Shown: positions 38,080 to 47,059 of the stretch, piece by piece
Layout of the letters: the number at the start of each line of letters is the position of its first letter
Numbering within the stretch: position 1 is the first letter of the stretch
Source: Senegalia massiliensis
GTDB taxonomy: Bacteria > Bacillota > Clostridia > Tissierellales > SIT17
NCBI RefSeq assembly: GCF_009911265.1
Contig: NZ_QXXA01000005.1
Location: forward strand, 124,001-188,000
DNA length: 64,000 nucleotides
Direction: 5' to 3'
Notes under the pieces: generated by a model
Databases searched by the model: none
What the model saw: only the letters and a program-made list of their open reading frames with translations
Told to the model about the DNA's origin: nothing
Translations under genes and position numbers: made by a program

Positions 38080-38814
38080 TTATACTATTTCTAACATGCC
38101 AAAACCACTAGATTTAAGGCTTGATGCTCCTGATTTATATAAACAATCTAATATATAAGGTTTTGCTTTAATTTTAATTTTACCTATATTAGAGTGAATT
38201 TCTATGCCGTAATTCTTAACTTTGACCATTTTCATTGTGTTGGCAGGAGTAAATTCAATATTTTTAATATCTACTAAAGCTTCTTTTCCTAATTCTTTTT
38301 CTAATTGATATTTTAGATTATTTTTAAATACTTCTTGTCCTTTTTTATCTTTTAATGAATGAAACCAAGTTTTAGAATTATCTCCATAATGCTCTCTTAC
38401 TACTATGGGACTAAGTGTTTTAAATATTACTTCATTACTAGTTATATATTTCTCTCTTACCATATTGATTCTTTTTACTGTAATAGTATTATTCTGTATG
38501 TTTATTTTTTTACTTTTAAGAGCTAAAAAAGAATTATAAAACATTATTCCATCTTTATTGTTATAGGTAGAAAAGTTTAGTGATATTTTCTTTTCTGGAA
38601 TTAATATTTCTTCTCTCAAAAAAGTACAACTACCCATATAAAGAGAAAAAGTAAAGTCTTTCATTTTATTTTCTTTACTCTCATAAAGTTCCTTATAATA
38701 TTTTTTATCATAAAAACTAAAAGCTTTTTTAAATAAAGATAAAATAATCCTATTTTTATCTTTAGATATCCTATCTTTTTCTAACTCCAATTCTACTGTA
38801 AATCTCATCTTCAC
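38080..38814 (-). CDS. cas6: CRISPR RNA-processing endoribonuclease Cas6
   Basis: A 244-residue RAMP protein with the glycine-rich C-terminal loop KSSGFGMLEIV and the N-terminal strand MKMRFTVELELEKDRISKDK. It cleaves pre-crRNA within the repeat; here the 8-base 5' handle should be ATGTAAAT. It is the first gene of the cas operon, preceded by AAAAGGGAGTGTG. Confidence 0.94.
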   Translation of the reverse strand: MKMRFTVELELEKDRISKDKNRIILSLFKKAFSFYDKKYYKELYESKENKMKDFTFSLYMGSCTFLREEILIPEKKISLNFSTYNNKDGIMFYNSFLALKSKKINIQNNTITVKRINMVREKYITSNEVIFKTLSPIVVREHYGDNSKTWFHSLKDKKGQEVFKNNLKYQLEKELGKEALVDIKNIEFTPANTMKMVKVKNYGIEIHSNIGKIKIKAKPYILDCLYKSGASSLKSSGFGMLEIV

Positions 38815-39420
38815 ACTCCCTTTTAATTTGACTCTTATTATAACTAAATTATATCAATTTTTATGTCCAATAATACGGACTGCTTTTTAACTATATTTAC
38901 CTTTTAATTTATAGATTCTACATATTTTACAAAATACCTTCTTATTTTACTAATCTTTCGAAAATTAAAATATATACTTTCAGAAAAATTTAAGGCATTG
39001 TTGAAAGTACATATTTTAATTTAGTTATTTTTATATTTTGTTCTAATAAAATAGTTATAAGACTCTATTTCAAATCCTCATGTTTAACATTCTAATTTTC
39101 AAGCTTACATAAATACAATTTAAAGGTCACTAGATAATTATACCTTTTTTCCAATATAATAATGTGACACCTAGCTTTAGGACATGACAATTGCCCTTCA
39201 TAAAATACTGTATTTCTAGCCTTCTTTATATTTTAAAAGTTTAAACACAATGATTACAACACAAATGTAACGGTTCGACTAATCCTGTAGAGCCTTCTCA
39301 GAAATTGTAATTAAAATTTAAATACAACAATTATTACGGTTCAATTAAGATAAATTTACCCTATTTATCTATATTATAACATATTTTACGAACTTTTGTT
39401 CCTGTTATTTTAAGTAACAA
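38815..39420. other. Non-coding region between the cas operon and the transaldolase gene
   Basis: About 600 bases with no supportable gene. It presumably holds the cas operon promoter next to cas6 (a TATAAT occurs on the minus strand near 38850). It also contains a 22-base inverted repeat (38962-39022) and a slightly less AT-rich stretch around 39168-39202 (GACACCTAGCTTTAGGACAT) that might be the relic of a mobile element end, which I cannot verify. Confidence 0.5.
38962..39022. repeat. Imperfect 22-base inverted repeat
   Basis: The left arm AAATTAAAATATATACTTTC at 38962 onward and the right arm ending at 39022 are complementary at about 20 of 22 positions, with a loop near 17 bases. It lies between two minus-strand operons, far from any stop codon that would need a terminator. 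Function unknown. Confidence 0.6.
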
Positions 39421-39450
39421 AAAAAGGACCTCTTTAGAGATCCTTTATTT
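39421..39450 (-). terminator. Terminator of the kal-kce-fsa transcript
   Basis: On the minus strand AAAGGATCTC pairs with GAGGTCCTTT across TAAA and is followed by a run of T. It lies 8 bases after the transaldolase stop. Confidence 0.85.
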
Positions 39451-39457
39451 AACATAC

Positions 39458-40102
39458 TTATTTATTTGCTTCTTCCCAATCACTTAGAAATTTATCAATT
39501 CCTATGTCTGTAAGTGGGTGTTTTAGCATTTGTTCATATACTTTATATGGTATTGTTGCTATATGTGCTCCAAGTTTTGCACTTTCAAGTACATGCATAG
39601 GATGACGAATACTTGCTGATATAATTTCTGTATCTATTCCATGAATATCAAATACTTGTACAATATCAGCTATTATATCATATCCTGTGTTACCTATATC
39701 ATCCATTCTACCTATAAAAGGTGATACATATGTTGCACCTGCTCTTGCTGCAAGAAGTGCTTGATTTGCTGAGAATATAAGAGTTACATTTGTGTCTATT
39801 CCTTTATTTGAAAGAACTTTTACTGCTTTCATTCCTTCTTTAGTCATAGGTATTTTTATAACTATATTTGGATTTATCTTTGCAAGTTCTTCACCTTCTG
39901 CTATCATTTCATCTGCTTTAAGGCTTAAAACTTCTGCACTTATTGGTCCATCTACTATATCAGTAATTTCTGATAATACTTCTTTGAAATCTCTTCCTGA
40001 TTTTGCTACTAGTGATGGATTTGTAGTAACTCCACATATTACTCCCCAGTCATTTACTTCTCTTATTTCATCTGTATTTGCTGTATCTATAAATAATTTC
40101 AT
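39458..40102 (-). CDS. fsa: Fructose-6-phosphate aldolase / small transaldolase family protein
   Basis: A 214-residue class I aldolase of the small transaldolase family (MipB/TalC), starting [20 protein letters not shown] with [10 protein letters not shown] and the Schiff-base Lys83 in [12 protein letters not shown]. It either transfers dihydroxyacetone units between sugar phosphates or reversibly splits fructose 6-phosphate; sequence by eye does not separate these. It follows kce by 65 bases with no terminator between, so it is probably cotranscribed. Confidence 0.9.
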   Translation of the reverse strand: MKLFIDTANTDEIREVNDWGVICGVTTNPSLVAKSGRDFKEVLSEITDIVDGPISAEVLSLKADEMIAEGEELAKINPNIVIKIPMTKEGMKAVKVLSNKGIDTNVTLIFSANQALLAARAGATYVSPFIGRMDDIGNTGYDIIADIVQVFDIHGIDTEIISASIRHPMHVLESAKLGAHIATIPYKVYEQMLKHPLTDIGIDKFLSDWEEANK

Positions 40103-40167
40103 CCAATTCTCCTCTCTTTTTTGCCTGCTTATTTATATTATACCAAGAATATGGACTTAATTCACAA

Positions 40168-40980
40168 TTATTTTAGATTTAATATTTTTCTTGCTTCATC
40201 AGGAGTAGCTACTTCTCTACCTAGTTCACGTGAAACTCTTGCTATTCTTTCTACTAATTGTGCATTTGATTCTGCTATTTCACCTTTGTTATAATATATA
40301 TTATCTTCAAAACCTACTCTAACATGTCCACCAAGTGTTATTGCTGCAACACCTAATGGTAATTCGTATCTTCCTATACCTGCTACTGTCCAAGTTGCAT
40401 TTTCTGGTATGCTTTCTTTCATATATATTAAATCTCTTAATTCTCCTGTTATTGCTCCAGGAACACCCATTACAAAATCAAAATGTAAAGGTTCTTCTAC
40501 TAAGCCTTTTTTAACTAATCTCATTGCATTGTTTATCATACCACGTTCAAATACTTCTACTTCTGGTTTTACACCTTTTTCTTTCATCATAGATGCAAAT
40601 TTATCCATATACTCTTGTGTATTCATGAATACATCTGGACCAAAATTACAAGTTCCTGTACTAAGTGTAGCCATTTCTGGTGATAATTCCACTGGTTGTA
40701 AACGTTCTTCTGGTGAATGATGAACTGCTCCACCTGTTGATGGTTGGAATATTATGTTACATTTAGCTTCTATTTTTTCTTTTATTTCTTTATATACTTC
40801 ATAGTCTTGTGTTGGATTACCATCTTTATCTCTTGCATGTACATGAACTATTGATGCACCAGCTTTATAGCATTCATATGCAGCTTCTGCTAATTCATCT
40901 GGTGTTAATGGTAAGTTTGGTTGAAGATCTCTTGTTGTTTCTGCACCTGTAAGTGCTGCTGTTATTATTAATTTTTCCAT
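40168..40980 (-). CDS. kce: 3-keto-5-aminohexanoate cleavage enzyme (BKACE family)
   Basis: A 270-residue TIM-barrel enzyme starting MEKLIITAALTGAETTRDLQ, with metal ligands in SIVHVHARDKDGN and the GGHVRVGFEDNIYYNKGEIA block. In lysine fermentation Kce converts 5-amino-3-oxohexanoate plus acetyl-CoA to 3-aminobutyryl-CoA and acetoacetate. Its position 16 bases after kal, whose enzyme deaminates that product, supports the specific assignment over other BKACE activities. The rest of the lysine genes are not nearby. Confidence 0.9.
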   Translation of the reverse strand: MEKLIITAALTGAETTRDLQPNLPLTPDELAEAAYECYKAGASIVHVHARDKDGNPTQDYEVYKEIKEKIEAKCNIIFQPSTGGAVHHSPEERLQPVELSPEMATLSTGTCNFGPDVFMNTQEYMDKFASMMKEKGVKPEVEVFERGMINNAMRLVKKGLVEEPLHFDFVMGVPGAITGELRDLIYMKESIPENATWTVAGIGRYELPLGVAAITLGGHVRVGFEDNIYYNKGEIAESNAQLVERIARVSRELGREVATPDEARKILNLK

Positions 40981-40996
40981 TTTTTATCCCTCCAGA

Positions 40997-41380
40997 TTAT
41001 TTTCTTTGTTTGTCTTTTGGAACTACACATGTTCCTTCTGCTTTACATACTACAACTGGCTCATCTAATACATCACATGCTGAGTCATTTATATCTGCTC
41101 TTGGAACTATTACTTTTCTTGCTTCAAATTTCATTTTTCTTGATGTATTTCCTGCGCTTACTATTTCTCCTTCTGCTTCTATATAATCTCCTGCATATAC
41201 TGGAGCAGTGAAGTTTACATCATTGTAAGCTACGAAAAGCCCTTCATCTCCATCATTTCTGATTAAAAGCTCCGTTGCTACGTCCCCAAATAGCTGAAGC
41301 ATTTTTGCACCATCCACTAAATTTCCTCCATAGTGAGCATCGTGCATACTCATTCTCATTCTAATTACTGCTTTTTTCAT
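40997..41380 (-). CDS. kal: 3-aminobutyryl-CoA ammonia-lyase
   Basis: A 127-residue hot-dog fold protein. The sequence [20 protein letters not shown] then [20 protein letters not shown] matches the lysine-fermentation Kal family, which removes ammonia from L-3-aminobutyryl-CoA to give crotonyl-CoA. AAGGGAGAGTG precedes the ATG. It lies 41 bases after the histidine kinase gene, so it may be read from the GDPD/two-component promoter. Confidence 0.93.
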   Translation of the reverse strand: MKKAVIRMRMSMHDAHYGGNLVDGAKMLQLFGDVATELLIRNDGDEGLFVAYNDVNFTAPVYAGDYIEAEGEIVSAGNTSRKMKFEARKVIVPRADINDSACDVLDEPVVVCKAEGTCVVPKDKQRK

Positions 41381-41421
41381 TTAAAACACTCTCCCTTGTT
41401 GTTTTTTTCACATCAACTCTA

Positions 41422-42873
41422 TTATACTAGATAAGTCTGTTTTGGTAAAGCCACAAAAAATTTTACTCCATCTTTTTTATTTATAGCCCCATAGCTTCCT
41501 CCATGAAGTTCTACTATGGCCCTTACTATAGCAAGGCCTAGTCCAGTACCTGAATTAATGTGTTTTTTATCCAAATCTGCTTTATAAAAACTAGTCCATA
41601 TATTTTCTAATTCTTTTTCATCTATTTTATCTCCAGAATTATAGAAAGATAATTTTATTTTATCAGTTAAATCTTCTAAAGTTATTTTTATATTTCCTCC
41701 TTCTTTTCCATATTTCAATGCATTATTCATAAAGTTAGTTATTATCTGTTCTATTCTTAAACTATCAGCACTTATTATTAATCGTTCTGGTATATCTATA
41801 ATTAAATCTAAATTCTTTTCTTCAATATTTCTTCTATATTTATCTATTATATTTTTTAACAAATTAGATATATCTATATTTTCTTTGTTTATAGAAAAAT
41901 TTCCTGATTCATATGATGATAATGTAAGAAGATCATTTATTAAATTGTTCATTTTATCTGTTTCATCTATTATTACGTCATAATAATATTCTTTATCTTC
42001 TTTAGTTTTTGCTATATTATATTTTAATCCTTCTATATATCCAGCTATCATACTGATTGGAGTTTTAAGTTCATGAGATACATTTGATACAAACTTTCTA
42101 CGCATTTTTTCTAATTCTTTTTCCTTTTCTATATCTTCTCTAAGCTTAGAGTTTGCTAATGTGAGTTCTGTTAATACTGTATTTAGTTTTTTTGATATAT
42201 GATTTATATTTGTTCCTAATATACCTATCTCATCATCACTTTTCACTTCTACTTTTTTATTAAAGTTTAATTTTGATATTTCTCCTGCTACATTATTTAT
42301 CTCCATTATTGGTTTTGTAAGTTTTTGAGATAAAAAGTATACTATAGCTGTACCTATTAAAAGAGTTCCTATACTTGCTATTACTAAAAAAAGCCTTGCT
42401 ATTTGAGCACTTTTTTCTATTTCTTTTATTGCTTTTTGACCTATGAAAAATCCTCCACTTGACAATTCACCTATGAAAAACATACTTTTATCATTGTTAT
42501 TTATATTTTCTGATACAACTGAAGTAAAATTCTTTCCTTTTTTTAATCTTAAATATTCTATTTGTTCTAAAATATCTATATTTGAAAGATCATTTTCTTC
42601 ATATCTAGATGTAGTTATTTGTAGGTTTAAGTTTGGACTTAATATTGTAATATTTCCACCTATGGTTTCTACTAATTCTATCAAATCATTTTCAGTTATA
42701 TTTCTATTTTGAAGTGTTGTATCAAATCGATTATATGCATTTTTCATTATTCTTTTATTTTCAAATATAAAAATATCGTCTAAAAAAAATGAACTTATCA
42801 AAAATATTACTATAAATAGTGTAAGTATTACTAAGAATACTCCAAACAATTTGTATCTTATGGAATTTTTCAT
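41422..42873 (-). CDS. Membrane sensor histidine kinase
   Basis: A 483-residue kinase with transmembrane segments at about 9-30 and 165-188 enclosing an extracytoplasmic domain of ~135 residues, a HAMP region (about 190-240), the phosphorylation block KFVSNVSHELKTPISMIAGY and an ATPase domain ending GTGLGLAIVRAIVELHGGSY. It pairs with the OmpR-type regulator whose stop codon overlaps its start (TAATG). The signal is unknown; unusually, kal and kce follow. Confidence 0.93.
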   Translation of the reverse strand: MKNSIRYKLFGVFLVILTLFIVIFLISSFFLDDIFIFENKRIMKNAYNRFDTTLQNRNITENDLIELVETIGGNITILSPNLNLQITTSRYEENDLSNIDILEQIEYLRLKKGKNFTSVVSENINNNDKSMFFIGELSSGGFFIGQKAIKEIEKSAQIARLFLVIASIGTLLIGTAIVYFLSQKLTKPIMEINNVAGEISKLNFNKKVEVKSDDEIGILGTNINHISKKLNTVLTELTLANSKLREDIEKEKELEKMRRKFVSNVSHELKTPISMIAGYIEGLKYNIAKTKEDKEYYYDVIIDETDKMNNLINDLLTLSSYESGNFSINKENIDISNLLKNIIDKYRRNIEEKNLDLIIDIPERLIISADSLRIEQIITNFMNNALKYGKEGGNIKITLEDLTDKIKLSFYNSGDKIDEKELENIWTSFYKADLDKKHINSGTGLGLAIVRAIVELHGGSYGAINKKDGVKFFVALPKQTYLV

Positions 42874-43538
42874 TATTCTACCTCAAATCTATATCCAACA
42901 GCTCTTACTGTTTTTATTTTATCTCCTACACTTTCAAGCTTTGAGCGTAATAATTTTATATGTGTATCTATTGTTCTAGGATCTCCATAGAAATCATATC
43001 CCCAAACTGCATCTAATATATTATCTCTTTTAAGTGCAATGTTTCTATTTTCTATTAGATATAAAAGTAAATCATATTCTCTTGGACTTAATTGCAAGAC
43101 TTCTCCATTTAACTTCACTTCTCTTTTGTTTTTATCTATCTCTAAGCCTTCTAAATTATATTTATCTTCTGTTTTTTGTACTCTTCTAAGTGCTGCTTTT
43201 ATCCTTGCTATAAATATCTTGTATTTAAATGGCTTAGTTATATAATCATCTGCACCTAATTCTAACCCTCTTATTTCATCTTCTGTACTACCAAGTGCTG
43301 TTAGTATAAGAACTGGTATATTTGACTCTTTTCTTATTTCTTTTAAGACTTCAAGTCCTGTTTTTTTAGGCATCATTATATCTAGTATTACTAAATCTAT
43401 ATCACCATTTAGATAAAATTCTTGAAGAGCTTTTTCACCATTTTCCGCTTCAATTACACTATAGTTTTCATTCTGTAAATAATCTACTATAAGCTTTCTT
43501 ATCCTCATTTCATCTTCTGCAATTAAAATTTTAGCCAT
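42873..43538 (-). CDS. OmpR/PhoB family response regulator
   Basis: A 221-residue regulator. The receiver domain (1-118) has AEDEMRIRKL and the phospho-acceptor Asp in DIDLVILDIMMPKKTG; the C-terminal winged helix (about 128-220) has LSPREYDLLLYLIENRNIAL and RTIDTHIKLLRSKL. It is encoded between a GDPD gene (8-base overlap) and its kinase. DNA targets unknown. Confidence 0.94.
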   Translation of the reverse strand: MAKILIAEDEMRIRKLIVDYLQNENYSVIEAENGEKALQEFYLNGDIDLVILDIMMPKKTGLEVLKEIRKESNIPVLILTALGSTEDEIRGLELGADDYITKPFKYKIFIARIKAALRRVQKTEDKYNLEGLEIDKNKREVKLNGEVLQLSPREYDLLLYLIENRNIALKRDNILDAVWGYDFYGDPRTIDTHIKLLRSKLESVGDKIKTVRAVGYRFEVE

Positions 43539-44268
43539 TAATCCACCTCTTTTTAAAAGCTATTGCTTTATCTGGATAATCTGTTATTATGCCATTTACT
43601 CTATATTTGAAACATTTTTCAAAGTATTTTTCTGTATTTATAGTGAATGTATTTACCTCTAAGGATGTAAGCTTTGCTTTTAGCATAAGTTTTATACTTA
43701 CTCTTTTAAATTTTGGATGAAGTGCATCTGCTTTTATATTTTTTGCAAACCTTATAGGTCTTTTTATATTTCTACTATATAGTATTCCTGTTTTTATATT
43801 TTCATCTATATCTTTAATTTTATATATGGTATTGTGATTAAATGATGATACTATTACTCTTTTTTCTATTCCATATTTTTTAATCAATTTTACTACCTTT
43901 TCTTCTATACCTGGATAGTTAATGATATTGTTCTTTATTTCTATATTTAATATTATATCAGTATTTTTTATAAGACAAATTAATTCTTCTAATGTAGGAA
44001 TTTTTTCTCCTTTAAACTTCTCAATAAATTTCACTCCTGCATCTAATCTTTTTATTTCTTCTAATGTCATATCTTTTATATAGCCTTTACCATTAGTAGT
44101 TCTATTTACTTTTTCATCATGTATGAGTACTAAATAACCATCTTTTGATAAGTGTACATCTGTTTCTATTCCTTCTGATTCCATATCTATAGCTAATTTA
44201 AATGCTGCCATTGTATTTTCAGGTGCATATGCCTTTGCACCTCTATGTGCATATATTATTGGTAACAT
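43531..44268 (-). CDS. Glycerophosphodiester phosphodiesterase family protein
   Basis: A 245-residue GDPD TIM-barrel, cytoplasmic because no signal peptide is present. It starts MLPIIYAHRGAKAYAPENTM, with catalytic HR and ENT motifs, then IETDVHLSKDGYLVLIHDEK. It hydrolyses glycerophosphodiesters from lipid turnover to glycerol 3-phosphate and an alcohol. The ATG at 44268 has GAGGGATATT upstream; the frame's first ATG (44280) overlaps that site. First gene of the unit with the two-component system. Confidence 0.92.
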   Translation of the reverse strand: MLPIIYAHRGAKAYAPENTMAAFKLAIDMESEGIETDVHLSKDGYLVLIHDEKVNRTTNGKGYIKDMTLEEIKRLDAGVKFIEKFKGEKIPTLEELICLIKNTDIILNIEIKNNIINYPGIEEKVVKLIKKYGIEKRVIVSSFNHNTIYKIKDIDENIKTGILYSRNIKRPIRFAKNIKADALHPKFKRVSIKLMLKAKLTSLEVNTFTINTEKYFEKCFKYRVNGIITDYPDKAIAFKKRWING

Positions 44269-44310
44269 AATATCCCTCATTTCTTTCTTTTATTATACTA
44301 TAATATGAAA

Positions 44311-44336
44311 AAAACCACAGAAAAGTCTGTGATTTA
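44311..44336 (-). terminator. Terminator of the LysR-type regulator gene
   Basis: On the minus strand AATCACAGA pairs with TCTGTGGTT and is followed by TTTTT. It overlaps the lysR stop codon. Confidence 0.85.
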
Positions 44337-45260
44337 TAGTGATTTTATTTGTTTTTCAGATTGAGAATTCTTGAATATATCTATTTTTCTATAATCTTTT
44401 ATTACTTTTATAATAGTTTTTAACTTTTCATCTATTATTTTATCTTTATGATATACTATGCTAAAATTTCTTTCCCATATAAATTCTCTATTTTCTATCA
44501 TTTTTATTTCACCATTTTTCATTTCATCTTCTACTAATCTAGCTGATAATACTGCCATACAGTTATTATTTAGGACTGCATCTTTCATAGCTCCTGGACA
44601 ACCACATTCCCATACTGTATTTATATCAATATTATGAGCATTCATATAGTCTTCAAATGTTTTTCTAGTTCCACTACCCTTTTCTCTCATTACAAAATCC
44701 ATATCTTTTAGTTCTTCTAATTTAATTTTTTTTCTATTAGCCAGCTTATGATTTTTACTACATGTAAGTATTAAATAATCATTAATCCCATCAATTGTTA
44801 TTAAATTAGGGTTCTGTATTTCTCCCTCTACTATAGCTATATCTAATTCAGAATTTACCAGTTTATCTTCTATAATTGAAGTATTATTTACATAGGTATA
44901 TGTATGAATTTTTTTATCTTCATTTTTTATATTATTTATTATTTCAGAAAGTATTGAATTCCCTATAGTTATTGTAGCACCTATATTTATTTTAGTTCCA
45001 CCATCATGTAAAGACATATTTTCTTCTAATTTATCAAATTCTTTTACTAATTTTCTAGCATAAGAAAGTAGTTTTTTGCCTTCTTCTGTAATATATAACT
45101 TTCTATTTAATCTTTCAAATAATAGAGCATCATAATGTTCTTCTAATTCTTTTATTACTTGACTAATTGTAGGTTGAGCTAAAAAAAGATTATTTGCTGC
45201 AACACTCATTTTGCCAGTTTCTACTACTTCTATAAATATTTTAAGATGCCTTATTGTCAT
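44334..45260 (-). CDS. LysR family transcriptional regulator
   Basis: A 308-residue activator. The N-terminal winged helix reads MTIRHLKIFIEVVETGKMSV then NNLFLAQPTISQVIKELEEH; the rest is a periplasmic-binding-like effector domain (about 90-300). It is divergent from the CoA-disulfide reductase, siroheme reductase and YeiH-type exporter genes and is the likely regulator of that unit; YeiE, the sulfite-responsive LysR next to yeiH in enterobacteria, is a precedent. The effector here is inferred to be a sulfur compound. Confidence 0.9.
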   Translation of the reverse strand: MTIRHLKIFIEVVETGKMSVAANNLFLAQPTISQVIKELEEHYDALLFERLNRKLYITEEGKKLLSYARKLVKEFDKLEENMSLHDGGTKINIGATITIGNSILSEIINNIKNEDKKIHTYTYVNNTSIIEDKLVNSELDIAIVEGEIQNPNLITIDGINDYLILTCSKNHKLANRKKIKLEELKDMDFVMREKGSGTRKTFEDYMNAHNIDINTVWECGCPGAMKDAVLNNNCMAVLSARLVEDEMKNGEIKMIENREFIWERNFSIVYHKDKIIDEKLKTIIKVIKDYRKIDIFKNSQSEKQIKSL

Positions 45261-45327
45261 TGATTTATCCCCCTAACACCATGATTTAAACATTGTTAAA
45301 TAATTAATAGGTTTTCTCTATAACTAT

Positions 45328-45347
45328 GATAATATTTTATCATTATC
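45328..45347. promoter_or_regulatory. Candidate LysR operator in the divergent region
   Basis: GATAATATTTTATCATTATC has GATAAT/ATTATC arms around an 8-base centre and contains the T-N11-A type symmetry of LysR sites. It lies between the lysR start (45260) and the reductase start (45418). Confidence 0.55.
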
Positions 45348-45417
45348 TTTATAGTACAGCAAGTGATATATTATTAATATAGAGACATCGTTAAAAATAA
45401 AACTAAGGGGTGAGATA

Positions 45418-47037
45418 TTGAAAGTACTTATTATTGGTGGTGTAGCCGCTGGTACAAAAGTTGCTGCAAAACTTAAAAGAGAAAATAGAGATGATGAAGT
45501 TACAATACTCACAGAAGGAAAGGACATCTCTTATGCAGGTTGTGGATTACCTTATTATGTTGGTAATGTTATTGAGCATCGAGAAGATTTAATTGTAAAT
45601 ACTCCTGAAAGCTTTTCCAAATTAACTGGAGCAAATGTATTTACAGAAAAAAGAGTTACAAAGGTAGTTCCAAATGAACACTATGTAGAAGTATTAGATT
45701 TAAATACAAATGATACTTTGAGATATAACTATGACAAATTAGTTATTGCAACAGGAGCAAGTCCTATTAAACCTCCTATAGAAGGTATAGATTTAGATGG
45801 GGTGTTTTTTATGAGAACTCCTGAAGATGCTATAAAATTAAAATCAGCTATTAAAAATAAAAATTATAAAAGAGTTAGCATAATTGGTGGAGGTTTTATT
45901 GGTCTTGAAGTAGCAGAAAACTTAAATGATTTAGGTATTAGAACTACTGTTATTGATATGGCTGATACAGTACCTCCTGGATTCTCCAAAGAATTTAGTG
46001 AATATATTTTAGATAACTTAGCTGAATATAGAATTATGACTTTTACTAATACTAAACTTGAAAAAACAATAGGTGAAGGAAAAGTAGAAAAAATTAAAAC
46101 AGATAAAAGAGCAATGAAAACAGATGCTGTAGTACTTTCTATAGGAATTAAAGCTAATACTGAATTTTTGTCAGATACTGATATTGAACTTATGCCTAAT
46201 AAAACTATAAAAGTAGATGAGTATTTCAGAACAAAATATGAAGATATTTATGCACTTGGTGATTGTGCAACTGTTACTAATAAAATTACAGATAAACCTG
46301 CTTGGTCTCCTATGGGTTCTACTGCTAATATTTCAGGTAGAATACTTGCTAAAAATATTAATGGAGAAAATATAAAATATGGTGGTGTTTTAGGTACTGC
46401 TGTTGCAAAATTACCAAATCTAAATATTGGTAGAACTGGACTTACTGAACAGGAAGCAAATAAATTAGGATATGATCCTATAAGCGTAGTGACAGTGGTA
46501 GACGATAAAGCTCATTATTATCCAGATTCTTCTCCATTTTTAGTTAAAATGATAGCTGAAAAAAATAATAAAAAATTATTAGGACTTCAAGTACTAGGAT
46601 CTGGAAATGTAGATAAGATGATTGATATTGGAGTAACAGCTATAACTTTAGGAGCTAATTTAGAAACAATTTCACAAATGGATTTAGCTTATGCTCCACC
46701 ATTTTCAACAGCAATCCATCCTTTTAGCCATACTGTAAATGTTTTATTAAATAAGATAAATAATGAATTTAACACTATAACTCCAAATGAATATTCTTTA
46801 GGTAAAACAAAGAATTATAAAGTTCTTGATGTATGTCTAGTACCTACTTTAAAGGATGCTAAATATGTTGATCTTAGTAGTGTAGAAGGTGAAATAGATG
46901 GTTTTGATAAAGATGATAATATTTTATTAGTTTGTAATAAAGGTAAAAGAGCATATATGCTACAAAATAGATTAAAGCATTTTGGATATAAAAACACTTC
47001 AGTACTTGAAGGTGGAACTATTTTCAATAAATTATAA
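45418..47037 (+). CDS. CoA-disulfide reductase / NADH oxidase family flavoprotein with C-terminal rhodanese domain
   Basis: A 539-residue fusion. The N-terminal part has FAD-binding IGGVAAGTKVAAKL, the redox Cys in SYAGCGLPYYVG, an NAD site IIGGGFIGLEVAENL and the DCATV block; the C-terminal ~90 residues form a rhodanese-like domain with active-site candidate Cys in LLVCNKGKRAYM. CoADR-rhodanese enzymes use NAD(P)H to reduce CoA disulfides, persulfides or polysulfide. The start is TTG behind AAGGGGTGAGATA. The next gene is a siroheme reductase, pointing to sulfur reduction. Confidence 0.92.
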   Translation: MKVLIIGGVAAGTKVAAKLKRENRDDEVTILTEGKDISYAGCGLPYYVGNVIEHREDLIVNTPESFSKLTGANVFTEKRVTKVVPNEHYVEVLDLNTNDTLRYNYDKLVIATGASPIKPPIEGIDLDGVFFMRTPEDAIKLKSAIKNKNYKRVSIIGGGFIGLEVAENLNDLGIRTTVIDMADTVPPGFSKEFSEYILDNLAEYRIMTFTNTKLEKTIGEGKVEKIKTDKRAMKTDAVVLSIGIKANTEFLSDTDIELMPNKTIKVDEYFRTKYEDIYALGDCATVTNKITDKPAWSPMGSTANISGRILAKNINGENIKYGGVLGTAVAKLPNLNIGRTGLTEQEANKLGYDPISVVTVVDDKAHYYPDSSPFLVKMIAEKNNKKLLGLQVLGSGNVDKMIDIGVTAITLGANLETISQMDLAYAPPFSTAIHPFSHTVNVLLNKINNEFNTITPNEYSLGKTKNYKVLDVCLVPTLKDAKYVDLSSVEGEIDGFDKDDNILLVCNKGKRAYMLQNRLKHFGYKNTSVLEGGTIFNKL

Positions 47038-47059
47038 AAATATAAGGGGGTAAAAAATT

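Noticed and set aside
39168..39202. GACACCTAGCTTTAGGACAT region as an insertion-sequence end
   Set aside because: Looks reminiscent of transposon termini, but no transposase fragment, partner inverted repeat or target duplication could be found by eye.
39255..39350. ACGGTTCGACTAA / ACGGTTCAATTAA as a direct repeat or tRNA fragment
   Set aside because: Only about 11 matching bases and no cloverleaf can be drawn.
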